Below, one piece after another: positions 34,201 through 37,500 of a stretch of 64,000 nt of DNA. How positions within the stretch are numbered: position 1 is the stretch's first letter; every line of letters starts with the position of its first letter. The notes beneath the pieces were generated by a model that did not search any database, had not been told where the DNA came from, and saw only the letters and a program-made list of their open reading frames with translations. Origin of the DNA: G963668655 sp963668655 (lineage in GTDB: Bacteria; Myxococcota_A; SURF-8); NCBI GenBank assembly GCA_963668655.2, contig CAXXPQ010000004.1:992001-1056000 (forward strand). The letters are read 5' to 3'. The position numbers and the translations under genes were made by a program.

Positions 34201-34426
34201 CGTACGTATTCTGGTTCAGGCCCGCATACCCGTAGACCTTGGCGGTGGGTTCCGTGGCCGCCACCGTGGACGTGTGCCACTGGTTGTCCGTCGCGGTATT
34301 CCAGTTGTCGTTTCCGGCCAGAGCCACGCGGGGTACGAACAGAATGGCGAACAACAGCAGAACCGCCATTGTCATTCCGCCTGCGTACCCGGTTCCATTT
34401 TTCCACGTCTTTGCTGGGGCCTTCAT
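4259..34426 (-). CDS. Giant secreted multi-domain protein (about 10,055 aa), putative pilus-associated adhesin
   Basis: One uninterrupted 30-kb reading frame. I chose the ATG at 34426 because GGAGG lies 6 nt before it and a Sec signal peptide follows (AVLLLFAILFVPRVALA then GNDNW). An upstream in-frame ATG at 34573 would add 49 basic residues with no signal character. After an aromatic N-terminal region come many Ig/FN3-like modules linked by 'DTTPP' (about 33.3-10.4 kb), interrupted by a three-fold super-module with IgGFc-binding-like, LamG-like and CBM-like parts. A different module repeats about a dozen times at 5.3-10.3 kb. The last roughly 360 residues are an FGE/SUMF1-like domain. I see no beta-barrel, LPXTG, RTX or T9SS signal, so the export route is unclear. 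It ends a co-directional block with pilus genes, pilY1 and a Cys-rich lipoprotein, which suggests a cell-surface or pilus-tip adhesin. That role is inferred. Confidence 0.85.
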   Translation of the reverse strand: MKAPAKTWKNGTGYAGGMTMAVLLLFAILFVPRVALAGNDNWNTATDNQWHTSTVAATEPTAKVYGYAGLNQNTYVVIVIPTLYDGARLVAHSCNASNDAYASGAKPSDVTTRYYDGSTYVNIGAASSGTCPLNYEGGFTTTDGGYRNVIARGGTIANSTDPYATGYQHEVVMYNRDVVSGRRYFYYMVKYDNRFPSNGLTWNSDTYAVPSGMTPNGWNSPWYTSDKAISFTQKDYYGTAENTDTTWDFSKIYAGSEWGIAATTDSGAWSPDMHSSRSVTSRATNVTSSVANYTRTESQRTWYTKGWGWENFTATDTASGGRTGQYYRTNTRSWTFIWDKDIPDFVKISGPPTGTWSNSTASVGFDLQDQSGASGPGYYKYNWNSSTPPGSYNCADTTSPLSCGDNKYVGVPPNNGTNYLYLWGWDVAGNPTTETWTFKRDTIAPTLTRSGLTLGWNASGGKVYYNSNDTTSGVTRFYYAQDTTDCNNVVTNRNLNTGWSQGYNTNIVFDPSTDPPPYGSQNRSVCFNDAGYPSEDGDGYWYSYGDYAPQDPNTKYQISIWVKSDDPFNIQAYTCDNYETGRQYTSYITYSSSDVGNWRKITWPVITTPSDSQCDSLSFHWTSVNGRLCLSDPVMAGPPTSYYSYTASAGTTRTVTFPLDGSNLDDGEIMNVCAYAEDAAGNRRYQAVWDPTLIDNASTVYGHAFFGVDSTPPSITFSELCGATGCWFANIPGAVEVEVNDLNPDGVKCNWSTTYPGSSENPYNGDHAYYSYDSSWEGSRALSCRAWDKANLQGTGQNTYNRDSTGQQTDLTAGISDGAWINYTTLALTVDTRSSTFTANYSPTTKLQYYTVDASPASTSSTSTVNPWTSSLDSLNVNFGGQGLQTVYVRTRNSVWATDEAVAWGAWDTFNVRVDTVIPCEPGRPTSGTSCSAGVGPKGGYSLTMGDPYSSPYNSSTQPNWRWFSLYDTDQNGTDGSGLRTGGTTYALQISGTGITTQTFYLNSGTYCSGSYCTWPTSINLQNGGTYNVITRAYDNVGNASGWSSAGSIVIDTDPPSNRSATPVDMDTHATLPQYGGVYFTTKQRFDVQTAATENYGPLGIAVLESRAAATPSATRCKNIPEGGANGYNVEVSNRRENLDLDDADDRKSYWVYLRDDGGNCSPIVADDTNALFTVQWDNDAPVGSIAIQGKAPLGHINHADVTVNLTASDAWGPVMMQMKNEGGAWTTTTPCNNPSGGWCEFTGTVSWNLTSTQGDKEVCVQFKDGGGNTSQYCDTAILDSLGPGSRTFVLEDGEARINNLKPKLSVSMVDSWPDRMVYFSESSTTPTYDANGWITYPYNGEVYDIGDITAVPGYNGVWTQLTACTECTRTMYAFYKDGGENISGPVSDSITVDRVAPVNFAFNIQAGFKSPRSNTREIRFDIRADDPWQYGTGNLMTCVKETATTPTADDCDGLPWQFIPQGSVQPFGDAINVVKNADLDTGWTYTVLNKAYDAVAPPAAALAEGVDDDQVVCFNPIGMNAWMRSYGDYAPQDPGTDYTISLWVRGTNTFNVQAITGDDSESGRISTPLTAYAAGDVGNWRKISWNITTADPNDSDSLSFTFSTVGVGAQVCAYAPRMTRGFRVVSAGDGSKTVSAWVKDGGDNMSGRIQDSFILDTRGPICTNNPITIVGYDRDGGSANNDRTAIAAVTVQLSPVDYDSVGTVSQYRLDTDTNFTGIPWSGPPVPASTSFTAVETTGYAYIYGQFTDDIGNISNTCSDNIIYDDDPPTGQILVKDNPPSPSGSTHTRAINLRIRAVDGWKIAPDNRQAMYRVCEDAAGTLNCQPDVGDWDVLPAEGGDGYVEVPYTLRDVQGNHSLYLWLMDGGKNASSGYVDMVNVNLDTEPPNCTVTVMGTITDGTHRYIDTSSVSLDLWREDTSAIEFCVRNDFNACEEGEWKTWQETYPWTLDVGTPGAEDQGTQNVYVSCRDLNHNTSNPLADTVIFDSLAPETPGLPSVDGIDSGSVATQTPTLRWTPARDMHAECDADPWCPHASDPTSTCGASHFCEDPGGAGLHASAYLLEIATEAFPAGDAPEFPLISYTAQRIYVSKTAYPTQVTYLVPGGTLTDDVYYYRVAVRDRFSHWSDWTTSGSFRVDTTGPVPSGAKAIAIKENLDCASPNDPASLGELEFTENPTVRLDLDAADVNGPIQVNISNVGQFGSCMYNSGFGWQEYPGTVPACNRNWVLDNAPIGSTDVLKVCAIFKDRLGNQTVYSDLINFDDEAPTVYASYTPDASPEVQNNPTPHWGWPNVSDVDVGSGGIGLADGVTGDCDGGNPPMPYEFTYWRDGTSTVYRKKVLNPEFRSEDYTVGEEMNVDGLWKAQYFAYDKLCHKSNASTIGTVTIDSSAPDSVAIYINAGAQFTNSTSAELTFSADPDVTQYRVWNDGGTEPGTWTAFSQGMTLPWTLVPVGGSPTATATVHARFRDAALLESEITTDSIFHDIYRPTGSVATPSYYVTSGSVELQLAVSDGPTPWSPLMFLSSNDASPTSLYNGDVAWQEYSASAMHSIDTGYQGDRPIFVWFKDSGNNKTALASPYSVNVLFDNLPPSDPGTPEVWETGVPVAGTTATTQNWQWTASVDPSPGSGLPASGTYELCYWMPPEDENDHCIGSDVVSFTTNYATPGMLNLKVRAIDQAGNASAFIYGTVEIVGMDTPALASLIPEDGDPLNQKSVSARVVIDPAGNSASVKFAVFEADSGDYVDLDGRLRPDPGADKWRYYSNWGGSYGAPILELANSTTYKFKVQAVYGSDMLESSDSWAMETRDRTPILAPVATLSSSTDDRIQADMAFRDPDDYPIPADEKVLYRAEAEDAATIQGALPNDGGMEYAPAAHTGWIEDAFVNISTGSMKSLDAAWEWSTPLHSSSPSYDQYVVSQYIADNSSVRVVSYVDGNVIDNNNGVSFNLNAGESAEFTAADLTPETRISASGPFTAMATMADVGGMLVPARYAGTLFAHKESRYADSIHIDVLAMEADTLVSIYKGTGSTAIASTTLSANSHHYFNLTVTQHDTFRVESTKPILAYYSNNGALRDDFFPMAPSGFEFYGVPSQYFHLACPIANTSVQIYRSSGTVGSLVCGPLTNYWENNLDQANGTAYHVVADKPISAYGANDGDGQEVEPLLPRSFMGTRFRIAEDSNYVALASRSNVSVTWELYAPGGSLVDSGSFIGSGDSMHPGKVKITNVLAGQEIVTSVPATAYFNPNGIETGIVAYYPEDFSALTPFKGMVSGIAYDFHRNRFYSQNGAEGRLYSWVARQVSPTDIAWNGHAITAPAAVESCSGMATDGSYVYCLNSTNGAVYRYSLNGNPANNVVSKGSFQTMTADTHEGIAYYGGYLYVGGQDNDERKVTIYRAADWPDSSPIWTEDPVGTFLMNQDASANLGTLFTDGHFLYTHDLETSVENIVYKHTLAQHFAGYHAYTGSAGVHKPEFVSAGGALDRFSDGTYADTWTPYTGSWTESVGVMAQTTATNLGKILAIPFGADGEPLASLPTSHYIVEADVKRTGSVRYSGIVFADQASGQSYQCMYGSGSQGIKAGISVVESGVRSWADHRTDLNYALGTWHRVKAVVTGRSYRCYIDDVLVGERSTEPPLVIENGILVGLASDLLGAKFDNFKLTSLSGKQEGGVWNYLLSDARDVDAPTFVGKNGTTPAEGAQWNNVNTVTVNWQPYQSNGSEYHVAVAAMDAQNNLSEGFMNGSFEGGDGAMAYNMETDPGVSHDEDCGDGSCSKRINDSRAVSGWSWYMLANSSATKYLTAPAPILKQNDGEFLLEFDYHCPSVTDGTGWALEFRSENILDSTYSYGGTASAYTDAAVPLQKDMNGFKCEAGERGHVVSMYTMPSDATSYNWVLRVRSAPTSANELVLDNLTVREYKTQTVESDIALHYVAWDHNVSYAFDPEDPPGTFTPDGTTLSYTTAPLASDAQPWYVHVVGVDGENNHSAETSFGPFYIDNTKPAAPTISCDTATNDVWSNPPSSTVHCTWTSTTGPSPGEYYSCVNADLADTSGCSWSIHSDATRSRDVTVSDGVSYLHVYAKDTGGQSDDEMSTFTFRIDRTVPATPTITCSSYDFLDNQWGPSLSTTCTWTDTTSPSPGHFYYCVDACTTQDCFNVDSEPHCEPLGQEDITPPVRSVTLNQPASGAYRLRVRNQDTGGTSGVMSFTIKMDVTGPQKPTCAPYVVNPDAPPPALVVTTDTTPTFTWCSASDYHSQQLRATNPYKICWADSPGAIQPGRCVETSGLSYEITEELTPNITWYAKVIAYDVFGNIADAGAGPGWSDIGSVFIAGTNVQPPLVEALPDPPLLSEKGRIHVTVDPTGMVINPALGFGVAEFAIYESNVTTSWVRADGQLGGLEGTTKVWHTYEDWGGSDGIVIDSHYVTGALSDSDLYEFKVQARFNGEVGSLSAGEAILPIDRTKPDTSADMLALSLVDAPGGKKELQIGYNHGGMFMEAENFETLGTGYTFHTHQDASGGGYMISSAAGQFIEQSFYVQTPGFYSVHIAGKLPGTNNDRVYYSLDGGADVAYTTGVAGDFGFGAGHTPTNLAQGMHTIRIKHNEATAVDAVYIGPVPLSGDDLKTLAREYGEYQTLHRADIAVDEPFAPVGGVADSYDSGSLDDYVPAWNANIGGGAGEEWTIAAGPNPMLMDDGETDSDTAILYDREFTNFVAEVDVKGMDDDGFGMIVRRANTSSYYTFMLIPQQDVVLLDRNDHDPASRWREKDLTVDTNTWYRLKVIAVGAELRFFVNDIQTFFVRDTGISSVEAFTGKVGFVSYKNAGAVGSPAPAYFDNFQVAPYLPPGGMVDLEVEDKAVPNVPTLVAGLPAAGRTNDNTLSLEWNNPTDNGSQHFYFAELHDLEGNSQNMLADGGFEQLSASWGDSNINNAPRILPAGGFEGQAAYEWIQAGELWQEVNIPSTGGYYYLSARGRSGTSDTVRIKAAVYNGATWSDTFMPWIETDRTTWTPLSHGFYVNPGMSKIRFKAECTGTGLLDDAKLMKVETITYASGVEQYRVDLYSDLAPPNDHLVEYVTRTDVSTTFESDPLPDGQWFAYVTALDFNGNESVTSLKFPAGATPITIDTAPPTVNDFEIAGVYNAEMTKKFTDSQTLTLSMDVAEAVDVAISESPIVDPGAASWAPYPVATWGLSSATNKEWTLYARFRDDVGNVTVADVTDSIVFDNKAPVSSFSINGGALYTNSTSVTLNVSATDLWTPTGMEVSNDSFIWMPTVGRYTVADMGWTINPADPHVWINFYDGGDHMITLEDTIIYDDAGPTCTVSINGGQARTASPSVNITVNATDQWNPITYVAAGNTTNLAALTHGDSVAVLPNPHAFSLTYGGGEIVATRNVYVKTYDGGGNVLLDGGFQEMHCGSASIILDTQPPSGSFTIWPDGMSPPGTEPVRTASQLVDLYIDVASVPVENWAPIQVRFSNNGVDWPGTWSLADQPFQNHSLEGLEGVANTVYMQIRDGGGNTQTAQITDDIILDTTPPSGSVSIREKTPLGYVNDRWVTLDITGSDPWGPVMMQIKNESGNWTTTGVCAVPVGGWCTLDTPISWQLSDVDGNKTVSLRLKDGGGNISVFTDSCIMDTHAPICEMTLGDGSGYTNSVDVLADLMNTVTVENGPADEFMLTNIAVAVGTWETYSNPGGAIDDWPWNILFDPSEPVIVSQNDGPHNVYLWCRDAINTSAPYIAPIYLDRQRPDSPAAPTADRTPTNSETPLWTWTEPADPGGAGCDKYEVYWSLNGLDQGNPDGTAVVEGATSFTIPGDLPEGDHYFWVYAVDRAGNRSLNPSVPGTVSVDLSPPTGTIELAYGEDWYNDCDLPTEFTYSPDTLYMSLAWEDTPATTPEDVWESAWISGVYSTSCSEGPNQCLYAYFRDEALNVSIALASDCVGIDMNDPQPLAAPVCPSITNDNTPECSWDTLSDGLSGPRDTDTYQMYWWKGALSDFHYTTATTDSVPREMEDGLWNFRIVGYDKAGNSSQSPSVEMLVDTQPPTGSVVINDPTAPGPEYTNDPNVELFYSASETVQVAVSDTSTPATWNYQDQTSPISWTLPDPGTDETKTVFMRFRDMAGSESDVISDDIFFDATAPQAVTDLTTGAPETVEVMPTWTWNWTPDGESGPRAFDTFRLKWDKSDLSETGDEAWVTYPDQTFTHAAPLSRGSWDMTVWAYDNAGNVSSPTTSQVEILALTVPEAPMVDSTYMEPLNTESDTARLILRVDVTGNPVDTLYAIYEDGYTSMYVDYDGKLEGSAEVWRTYTDWGGSDGFLIKNLSAYEPYRFRVKAMYTDPNPPYSTIYANFGPPQTFVIGDHARTADALLTATADADGGGMTLQHHYDYIEAGNRMTPPDPGYAQYVVSQQVAETGVIVTSYVNNNKVLYGDGTTIYLDRGQSHAVDAADLSPSTKFVGTGPFTAKANSQEIGGSLVSEAFAADKHAFYVERGETSVVLDILAMDEATVNIFNGNDPTPLDTRSFKRMQHRRLTLSVPPYAALMIESSAPVLAYVSTGGVNGDDFQPLAPPALETMGTPNDLLYVICLEDGTNIHGFNSSGAEWTGSCYRGDVLTQTAGTLGNGPTWRISADNPIVAGSLPSASGYDGEQFMPRMFWGNAFTVSQEANWATIATWDPEVAYRLYDTDGSLIISQITMGDASGGYPGYGKLMSVYPGQMIVVDGPASVQYADSTTYAETGVFPWPSWRSVAMASVGSGDRNYKAIDGWYDNFDEFTSGLDAYSIAVGGDIGNWGLISGYLNDFNSGTTTGLVYDDLSVVEAVTSVEFTNYDSGLVGVLFRYTDDSNYYICAVSNDSGTGGVRLYKNSFDPYGEGIPGTQVIRPVDVGLNMMVKAVADAEHIQCFLNDYLVIDYHDPEPLPAGKSGVFSSNNSSGPQFDDFRVGRIEHGGTLYSDSLADTNAPNAVDAVTIESGHEVGLWNLASASGDVDLSWTAPMDVGTMYSMTHDVLDYAGNWNNGFENAGFEKAEQDYDWDAVNWYSEDEFCGDGSCVMRENTSFDGSHGWVMSAETTSGDGLDTYVLEQDVPIMDVPNQKFLLEFDFECPNTTGTYGWKTYFFDNYFGGTLSVDGYVTPRGAYSYEGVRSMDNFTCFSGDEGTFRAVLETDSMSGRSWTFVFQEHDMADAPQSIKLDNLRLRRLTTETATAGLDGYFVECDPPGSGTQEKTNEEIETGALCSFPDGVDNYIRIKTLDNAGNWGNALEVGPLWVDTTAPDALPGPPSVYDPGMGGYVTITNNRYPTWEWLRPIDPEPFPGVVVSDLRDEYTYKLYWTNNALNKYEEREDQSAWIHQEDLADAWYPQFTHTDALADDTYYLHVYAYDKAGNRSDASTLGEITVDTVACAINDVIINGGDTYTGSTEVMVQIDTVGPDCNWMYLSNEDVAPVNWWDYESFESPTAHSLIPSFSPSEDGIRIVYVWIRDDANNVTKASPDAYIFLDTTPPDQVTGLMTDNPNNNTKPIWNWNPTTDSLSGMNPTTPYEMWWDTDPSFNTKTNEFFADHVDQEHPENLADDFWYVKVRGVDLVGNDGPWSDVFTVQVDTGAPSCDFTINGGATYTSSLSVTLTPTASDPGGWLPIRLAIANGVEPNSFDYIHDELDPDISWTMQAGNDGEQFVNMKCQDGGENTSATVSKSIIVDITPPVCNGPIGFSYEDSGYGVVLDWPAPYDETTGVREVVLQWKQGNDAWVAPDPGNSAILAANAQSYYYSGMIPGETYHFRYKCVDNLGIENNWVTSTPLVCEDFSAPTIPQNPAAIANYDVGYLTAQGLIPDEEGFGQVTVSWDLVGDADHYNVYASQDVGKLQNLLTANCVGSRPGIGASCHLAVDGNLGSYYAIYQPQLDEIKWLFNPAEPEQVISKIAVHFYDGDNRIFKREKLFGYLVGGGEIQMRGWTDYRADRGYMGHQVERQDGSTNGFNLEGVGLLVDGVTENPFNTSNDYLVIREIEAYGSRINDADVFANSFVLDVGDNETWYVRVDAVDMNGNVSRSSIVVNETTPDASPPAAPTISSSTHPDPDLWYADRVISFDWSAFDNQSSISGYEWFLDQEPLGDIATPRHPITGDGEQDLDTTWSTEVAVKGTYYFHARAKNEFGVWSETSHFRIQVDDEQPLIQNLASSSHDSDIWSADNHPFFTWDVDSLSGVQAYYYKIDDLDYWTDADQIEGFVQNADFPDAADGVRWFHVRALSNAGLYGPAEHYRVLIDTGPESIVISAVPHGGVSGTNQDEWYSNPTTLISWDTFSYSGVQRYKYEFDKDEFNDNWLGYSYTELASGNPNDSDSLNHAFTSPATDNGDWWFHIMAQSNTNMWTEEPPQKFRVRVDLQPDAPVISSSTHAAVDPMDPNSGWVNNAFPQFTWTAFAYSGITEYCYNYTYGAPGVPDPAVDSRQTGSTHTATAALEPGLWFFNVRARNNAVDVKTWGPAASYELRIDTGPFLPIIESSTHPVQGTWYPESPADWPDPAFTFYSAAMSDVIKFAYVMDDEATTDPLSVTHTKIDPVADGLWDDPADNPQYESWTRWRGEATIAKSPGVWYFHTRAQNGIGVWGTTAHYEVRINRLCEIQSVTRLLDVVKTDASELQQGTVEVYDFNGPDNVKSVELIIAQDGSTPGAWTNPRGSFIWDRIDGDSWQFSTSGALGNDKVSLSTASSSVVENEGAKTVTITFKWRLLSNYGDIQQNKLYSVARDYQDPAVAAGDLVWESSVDDFESNMLIPETSHVSPPNGQWWNPGDPMAIDEEWMRPLLTAEEVTDPNLAPLEDTEYYRFYISQNSNAEGGLDSGWITDYEWTPTTDLANGTWYWKIWTQDQHGWTCINCDALQDGNIPWTLRIDGAEPTWLYFYSTTHLDQDHWYSAKSPFMKWKASSFSGIQGYSYELCRDADYPCPADMTIDWPSDKQSETLGPLSPDGIWTFNLRAQNEAGRWTDNREYNFKIDSTEPPLPVVTSPTHPNPDLWHGSDAVTVQWPGLSDTSGICNYSWKFSTNESEDAGQGEMGTATSTSTTLSDGIHFFHIRAQNCAGLWNTFQTTFRIKIDTTVPDPPTITNWSHDPNTMETSYNPLFEWEVTNPISPIMNYCYVIDDLNPSAPGYTCDCTTEMGTSEDFTYIGPPQLADGVHWFHVRAQNSAGNWGPCTHQRIMIDGSAPDAINIVSVSHPNPVEWYQSPYIYAGGSNNMSISWTASDTVNPDDSSHPTGILQHTFGISIDPNYTPSIASAINYPITGGQMTDALADGTHYLGLKVKNMAGTWSATRRFAINVDTSPPDTIAIASATHYPEGFAVNNTSPQFSWSGQDDQSGINDYCVYLHKSSGAGDLGTCDTAQPSNLTTDVETIYDLTALFPGSEDGTYYLNVRARNRSRSANYPAPGSSVGLWSGVVRYQIKVETGASAQPSITMPNQPYADLWYADQQQVIAQFNAVSVEGIWKYRYTFDQADPFEAGYTETPATWTELAGICDDLGTGGIDEYVAPPSITPGLVAQPAAPGEYWVHVQAISCVTGAVWTPSSHRFVRLDHTPPTIFKSDNPVITDFGSLTHDTDLLTPDTKTPCTIAATCMDPVMFFVAKEISENNQVDTWGDDRIVGYSFKFNHQEPPPSLDCSSCVTQACLDSCPATSVMATHGIHDGVTTFFKTVEYHNVTNGEWWFHVRAKSNVVDKDGLAHASAWGPPVHYRILIDVPPAGSLRIPEGDGNFGLEVPEYGDEILHNAELSAYYMDTHEVTNSEYQTCQADYTTTTTACKPGYSSEYCVTTYGAGYVWAMDTMECYIEASPGDQRCASPQFCSFADEVCASGCETEDVPIQTSSESRASYFGNSAYNNYPVVYVNWYQAQQYCVWKGMRLPTEHEWELAAQGIWRTLGTENYGTYPWGDTPPDDAIYSSAPPANWSGANLEDTTPSFWVGAGDSKQCIFDGASHNTQDWGSIDTSIGYVSYWSNNYGSGTPDEYICDMAGNVSEWVLDWYGPYPDCGADPDACIDPSLEIFGDCIDRCEGDGVCMDNCKKKSARGGSFTDGVPGVRNHYRQKLNPRNGYSTVGFRCAASSL
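4262..5350 (-). other. FGE/SUMF1-like C-terminal domain of the giant protein (catalytic cysteines absent)
   Basis: Domain within the giant gene. Hallmarks in order are DTHEVTNSEYQTC, YPVVYVNWYQAQQYCVWKG, MRLPTEHEWELAA, YPWGD, DMAGNVSEWV, RGGSF and YSTVGFRCA. In true formylglycine-generating enzymes the stretch after GGS carries the two active-site cysteines. Here that stretch (FTDGVPGVRNHYRQK) has none. The domain also carries extra Cys pairs in loops. By comparison with non-catalytic members of this C-type-lectin-like fold, it is more likely a binding head than an enzyme. Confidence 0.75.
5345..10340 (-). repeat. About twelve copies of a 'SSTHP...HVRAxN' module in the giant protein
   Basis: Domain repeat of roughly 90-130 residues, each opening with a variant of SSTHPDPDLWY (for example SPTHPNPDLWHG, SVSHPNPVEWYQ, SATHYPEGF). 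Each has a central F-x-W, a SGI-x-x-Y motif, and closes with a motif like DGVHWFHVRAQN-x-x-G-x-W followed by a HYRI-x-ID strand. The copies have diverged, so the array is old rather than a recent tandem expansion. One copy near 8.3-8.9 kb is replaced by an unrelated segment beginning EIQSVTRLLDVV. Confidence 0.75.
10475..10945 (-). other. Discoidin-like insertion inside an FN3 module of the giant protein
   Basis: About 150 residues from NCVGSRPGIGASCHLAVDG to LVIREIEAYGSRI interrupt an FN3-like module whose strands resume at DVFANSFVLDVGDNETWY. The pattern (Cys-bracketed loop, A-x-DG, late I-REIEAYG strand) recalls F5/8 type C (discoidin) domains that bind glycans or lipids. The family call is tentative. 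Confidence 0.4.
12860..15790 (-). repeat. Super-module copy B of the giant protein (FN3 / IgGFc-binding-like / LamG-like)
   Basis: In order: an FN3-like unit with the signature YTDWGGSDGFLIKN; an IgGFc-binding N-terminal-like unit opening YAQYVVSQQVAETG and holding ESSAPVLAYVSTGG; a LamG-like unit with VGVLFRYTDDSNYYICAVS; an FN3 unit; and a 'CGDGSC' unit with FLLEFDFECPN. The same order occurs at 22.7-26.4 kb, so this is an ancient segmental duplication within the gene. Confidence 0.65.
19950..21480 (-). repeat. Super-module copy C of the giant protein (FN3 / CBM-like / LamG-like)
   Basis: Begins with an FN3-like unit sharing the signature YEDWGGSDGIVID with copies A and B. Instead of the IgGFc-binding-like unit it carries a CBM6/35-like unit opening FMEAENFETLG and closing EATAVDAVYIGP. 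A LamG-like unit follows (FGMIVRRANTSSYYTFML, then PAYFDNFQV). The shared scaffold with a swapped insert suggests module exchange. Confidence 0.6.
22680..26370 (-). repeat. Super-module copy A of the giant protein (FN3 / IgGFc-binding-like / propeller-like / LamG-like)
   Basis: An FN3-like unit with YYSNWGGSYGAPILEL; an IgGFc-binding-like unit opening YDQYVVSQYIADNSS and holding ESTKPILAYYSNNG; a propeller-like unit with GIAYDFHRNRFYS and SGMATDGSYVYCLN; a LamG-like unit with HYIVEADVKRTGSVRYSG; then an FN3 unit and a 'CGDGSC' unit with FLLEFDYHCPS. Only this copy has the propeller-like unit. Confidence 0.65.
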
Positions 34427-34591
34427 GGTCGCCTCCGAAGTCCTTGGGGGGGCTGTTCTTGCTTTATGGTCAACAAAGGCTCGCGATACTGGCCGAACCC
34501 GGTTTTTCCGGCTTTCGGGTAAGGAACGCCCCATGGGCTTCCGACTTTCCGTTTTCTTTCGATAATCGCTCATGGCCCTTGTCCTTGTCCG
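34427..34591 (-). other. 165-nt leader between the Cys-rich lipoprotein gene and the giant gene
   Basis: On the minus strand this holds a hairpin (CCGAA-AG-CCGG, loop AAAAA, CCGG-G-TTCGG; 34493-34519) with no T-tract, so not a terminator. The reading frame of the giant gene stays open through it up to an ATG at 34573, which has only a weak AAGG site. I see no convincing promoter, so the giant gene is probably reached by read-through from the pilus block. Confidence 0.4.
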
Positions 34592-37500
34592 TTATTGCCC
34601 GTCCACGCAACGCCCACGCTGGGTGCAGGTCAGCCCGTTGGGGCAGTCCTTGTTCAGCGAGGGGTCGGGAGTATCCAGGCAGTCCAAGCGGCAGACGTTC
34701 TGCCAGCAATACGTATATCGGGGACAGTCGCAATCCGTGTTGCAACCCGGATGATCCGCCGAACTCCAATTCGGCGCGCTGTCGTCGCAGACACCCCGGT
34801 GGGTGCAGACCTGGCCGGAATCGCAATGGTAATCTCCGGTGCAATCCACCACGCAGTACTGGCTTCCGGAGTCGCATCGGGAATGGAAGGGACACAGCGC
34901 ATCGCTGCCGCCGGGGCAGGCGATGGGCACGTTCGGCGGCTCCGGGCAGCCGTCCCAGAGATCCTCGTCCGGCTCCGGATCGGGATCGGGATCCGCATCG
35001 GCTTCCGCGTCCCCGTCCACGGGAATTTCCACGCAGCGGGTGCGGTAGTCGCACCGGTAACCGCCCGGACAGCCATCCGTGGTATCCACGAAACAATCCG
35101 AACGACAAACGCCGGAGCCCTGCCCTTCTTCTATGGAACAGAAACTTCCCTCGGAACAGCCGCCGTCCGACGAGCACGTCGGGAAAACGAAATCCCCGCC
35201 TCCCGAATCGGCGCAGCGGCCGCGCTCATTGCAGACCTGTCCGACCGGGCACCCCAAGCCCGTATTGTAGAAGCACTGGCGGGAGCAATACCAGGTCGCG
35301 TCGCCGCCTTCCGGCTGGCAATAGGTTCCCACGGGACAGTCGTTGTCGTGGGTGCATTCCACGCGGGCCGGGTTACAGATCCAGATTCCGGGATCGCAGA
35401 CATAGCCGGGGTTGCAATCGCTGTCGTTGACGCAATCTCCCGCTACGCATTTGTACGTGCCAGGATCGCAGGAATAGCCTTCGGGGCAGTCCGCGTGAAC
35501 GGCGCAGCACCCCTCGCAATCCCGATCGGCGGCGATCAGAGGCTCGCAGAGGCGCGTATCCGTGTTGCACCAGTGCTGTTCCGGGCAACTGGGAAGGCAT
35601 TCGGTCTCGCATTTGCCCGTTTCGGAACAGTAATAGAATTCCGGACAATCCGTCACGATCTGGCAGGGAATGTCCACGTTGTAATCGGCTTCCGTGTTCA
35701 CGTCCGCCTCGGCCCCCGCGCACTCCATGTCGCCGTCGCAGAGATGGCAGTATCCGTCCAGGCCGCAGTATTCCCACGCCGCGCAACCGACGCAGCCGAC
35801 GCACCAGCCGCTGACTTCGTCGATCTGGCAGTGCTTGTAATCCGGGCATTCCTCGTCGTTCGTGCAGGGAATGCTCTGATGGTATTCGATGTCCTCGTCC
35901 GACTCCAGCGGATAATATTGACAGCGACCGTGGCTGTCGCAATCCAGATAATACCCTTCCCTAATCTCGCATTGGGAACTGCTCTGGCATTCGCCCGGAA
36001 CACAGATTTTTTCCTCGCCGGAGGGTTCGCACATCTCTCCCAAGGGGCAGTGCGCATCCTCGAAACAGACGGTGTTGACATCTCCGTCGCCCTCGGGAGC
36101 GCCTTGCTGGCAGCGGCCGAACTCGTCGCAATGCTCATAGATCCCGCAGCCGTTGTCGTCCGCGCAGATCTGATCGCAGAAGCCCTCGTTACAAAAATGA
36201 CGCTCCGTGCAGTCCGTATCCAGTTCGCAATCCGGAACGAACTCGCACAAACAGGATTCGTTGCAGATGTAATTCTCGCCGTGAGCGGCAATGCAGTCTT
36301 CCGTGGCCAGACAGTCCTGTCGGCAGTAGCCGTCGATGCAGGCGCAACCGTACTCGCAAGGGTTCCCTTCGTCGCATGCGGCCGGACCATCGCCGCCTTC
36401 CGCGTCGCCGTCGGCGGATTGGTCGCCGTCCACGTCCCCTCCGTTGGGATCGTACACGCAGTATCCGATCAACGTATCGCAGGCGTCGCCTTCCGGGCAA
36501 TCGTTGTCATCCGAGCAGGTCTGTCCGCTTCCCACCAGGCAGCGTCCCCGGTCCGGATAGCAGAACTGGGCGTCCGGGCAATCGGAATTCGCCCGGCAAT
36601 CGTGGGTGCAGGTTCCCGTTATCGTAAGGCAATAATCTCCCCAGGCGCAAACCCAGTCTTCGTTTTCGGCCGTACAGGCGGTATTGAAGTCCTCGTCGCC
36701 CACCGGCGTCTTGGGCAGACAATACCCGTGGAAATCGCATTCATATCCGTAGGCGCAGTTTCGGGTTTCGTTGCACTGGCCCGGAACGCAAATGTGTTCC
36801 GATGTCTTGCAGCGCATATACTGCTCGCATTCCTCGTCCGTGTCGCAGGGCGCGGGAGGCGTTTCTTCCTCGCTGTCGGCTTCGTCTCCGTCCGAACCGT
36901 CCCCGTCCGTCTGGTCGCCATCCGGCGAATCGCCGTCGGGCGAATCCGGTTCCTGGTCGCCATCGACGGGAAGTTCGCAATGCGTCGGAGCGAAGCTGTA
37001 AAGCGCGGGGTCACAGAAGAGACGCACGGTGTCCTCGTTCTGCAAATAGATGAATTGACAGCCGATTTCGGCCAGGACGGCCTGCCCTCTGACGTTGCAG
37101 GAAAGTTCCGACGTATAGACGGTTTCTCCGGATACGTTGCGAATCGAGACGGATAGGCGGCAGCCGGGCTCGCCGGCCACGGCCACCACGACGCGTTCGT
37201 ATCCGTTCGGACTGGGGATTCCGGGCTCCAGGCAATAGGCGCCGTTGAGCACGGGACAATGGCACGCCGGAGGCGCTTCGGTATCCAGATCCGGATCGGC
37301 GTCGCCGTCCGGGTCTGAATCGGAATCGCCGTCGGTCTCGGTTCCGTCGCCATCCGTGTCGATCCGGTCCGGATCGGAATCGGGGTCCGGGTCGAGATCG
37401 GGATCCCGATCGACATCCTCGTCTCCGTCGGTGTCGCCGTCGATGAGGTCTTTGTCTCCATCCGGCCGATCCTCGTCTCCATCGATGGGACGATCCCCAT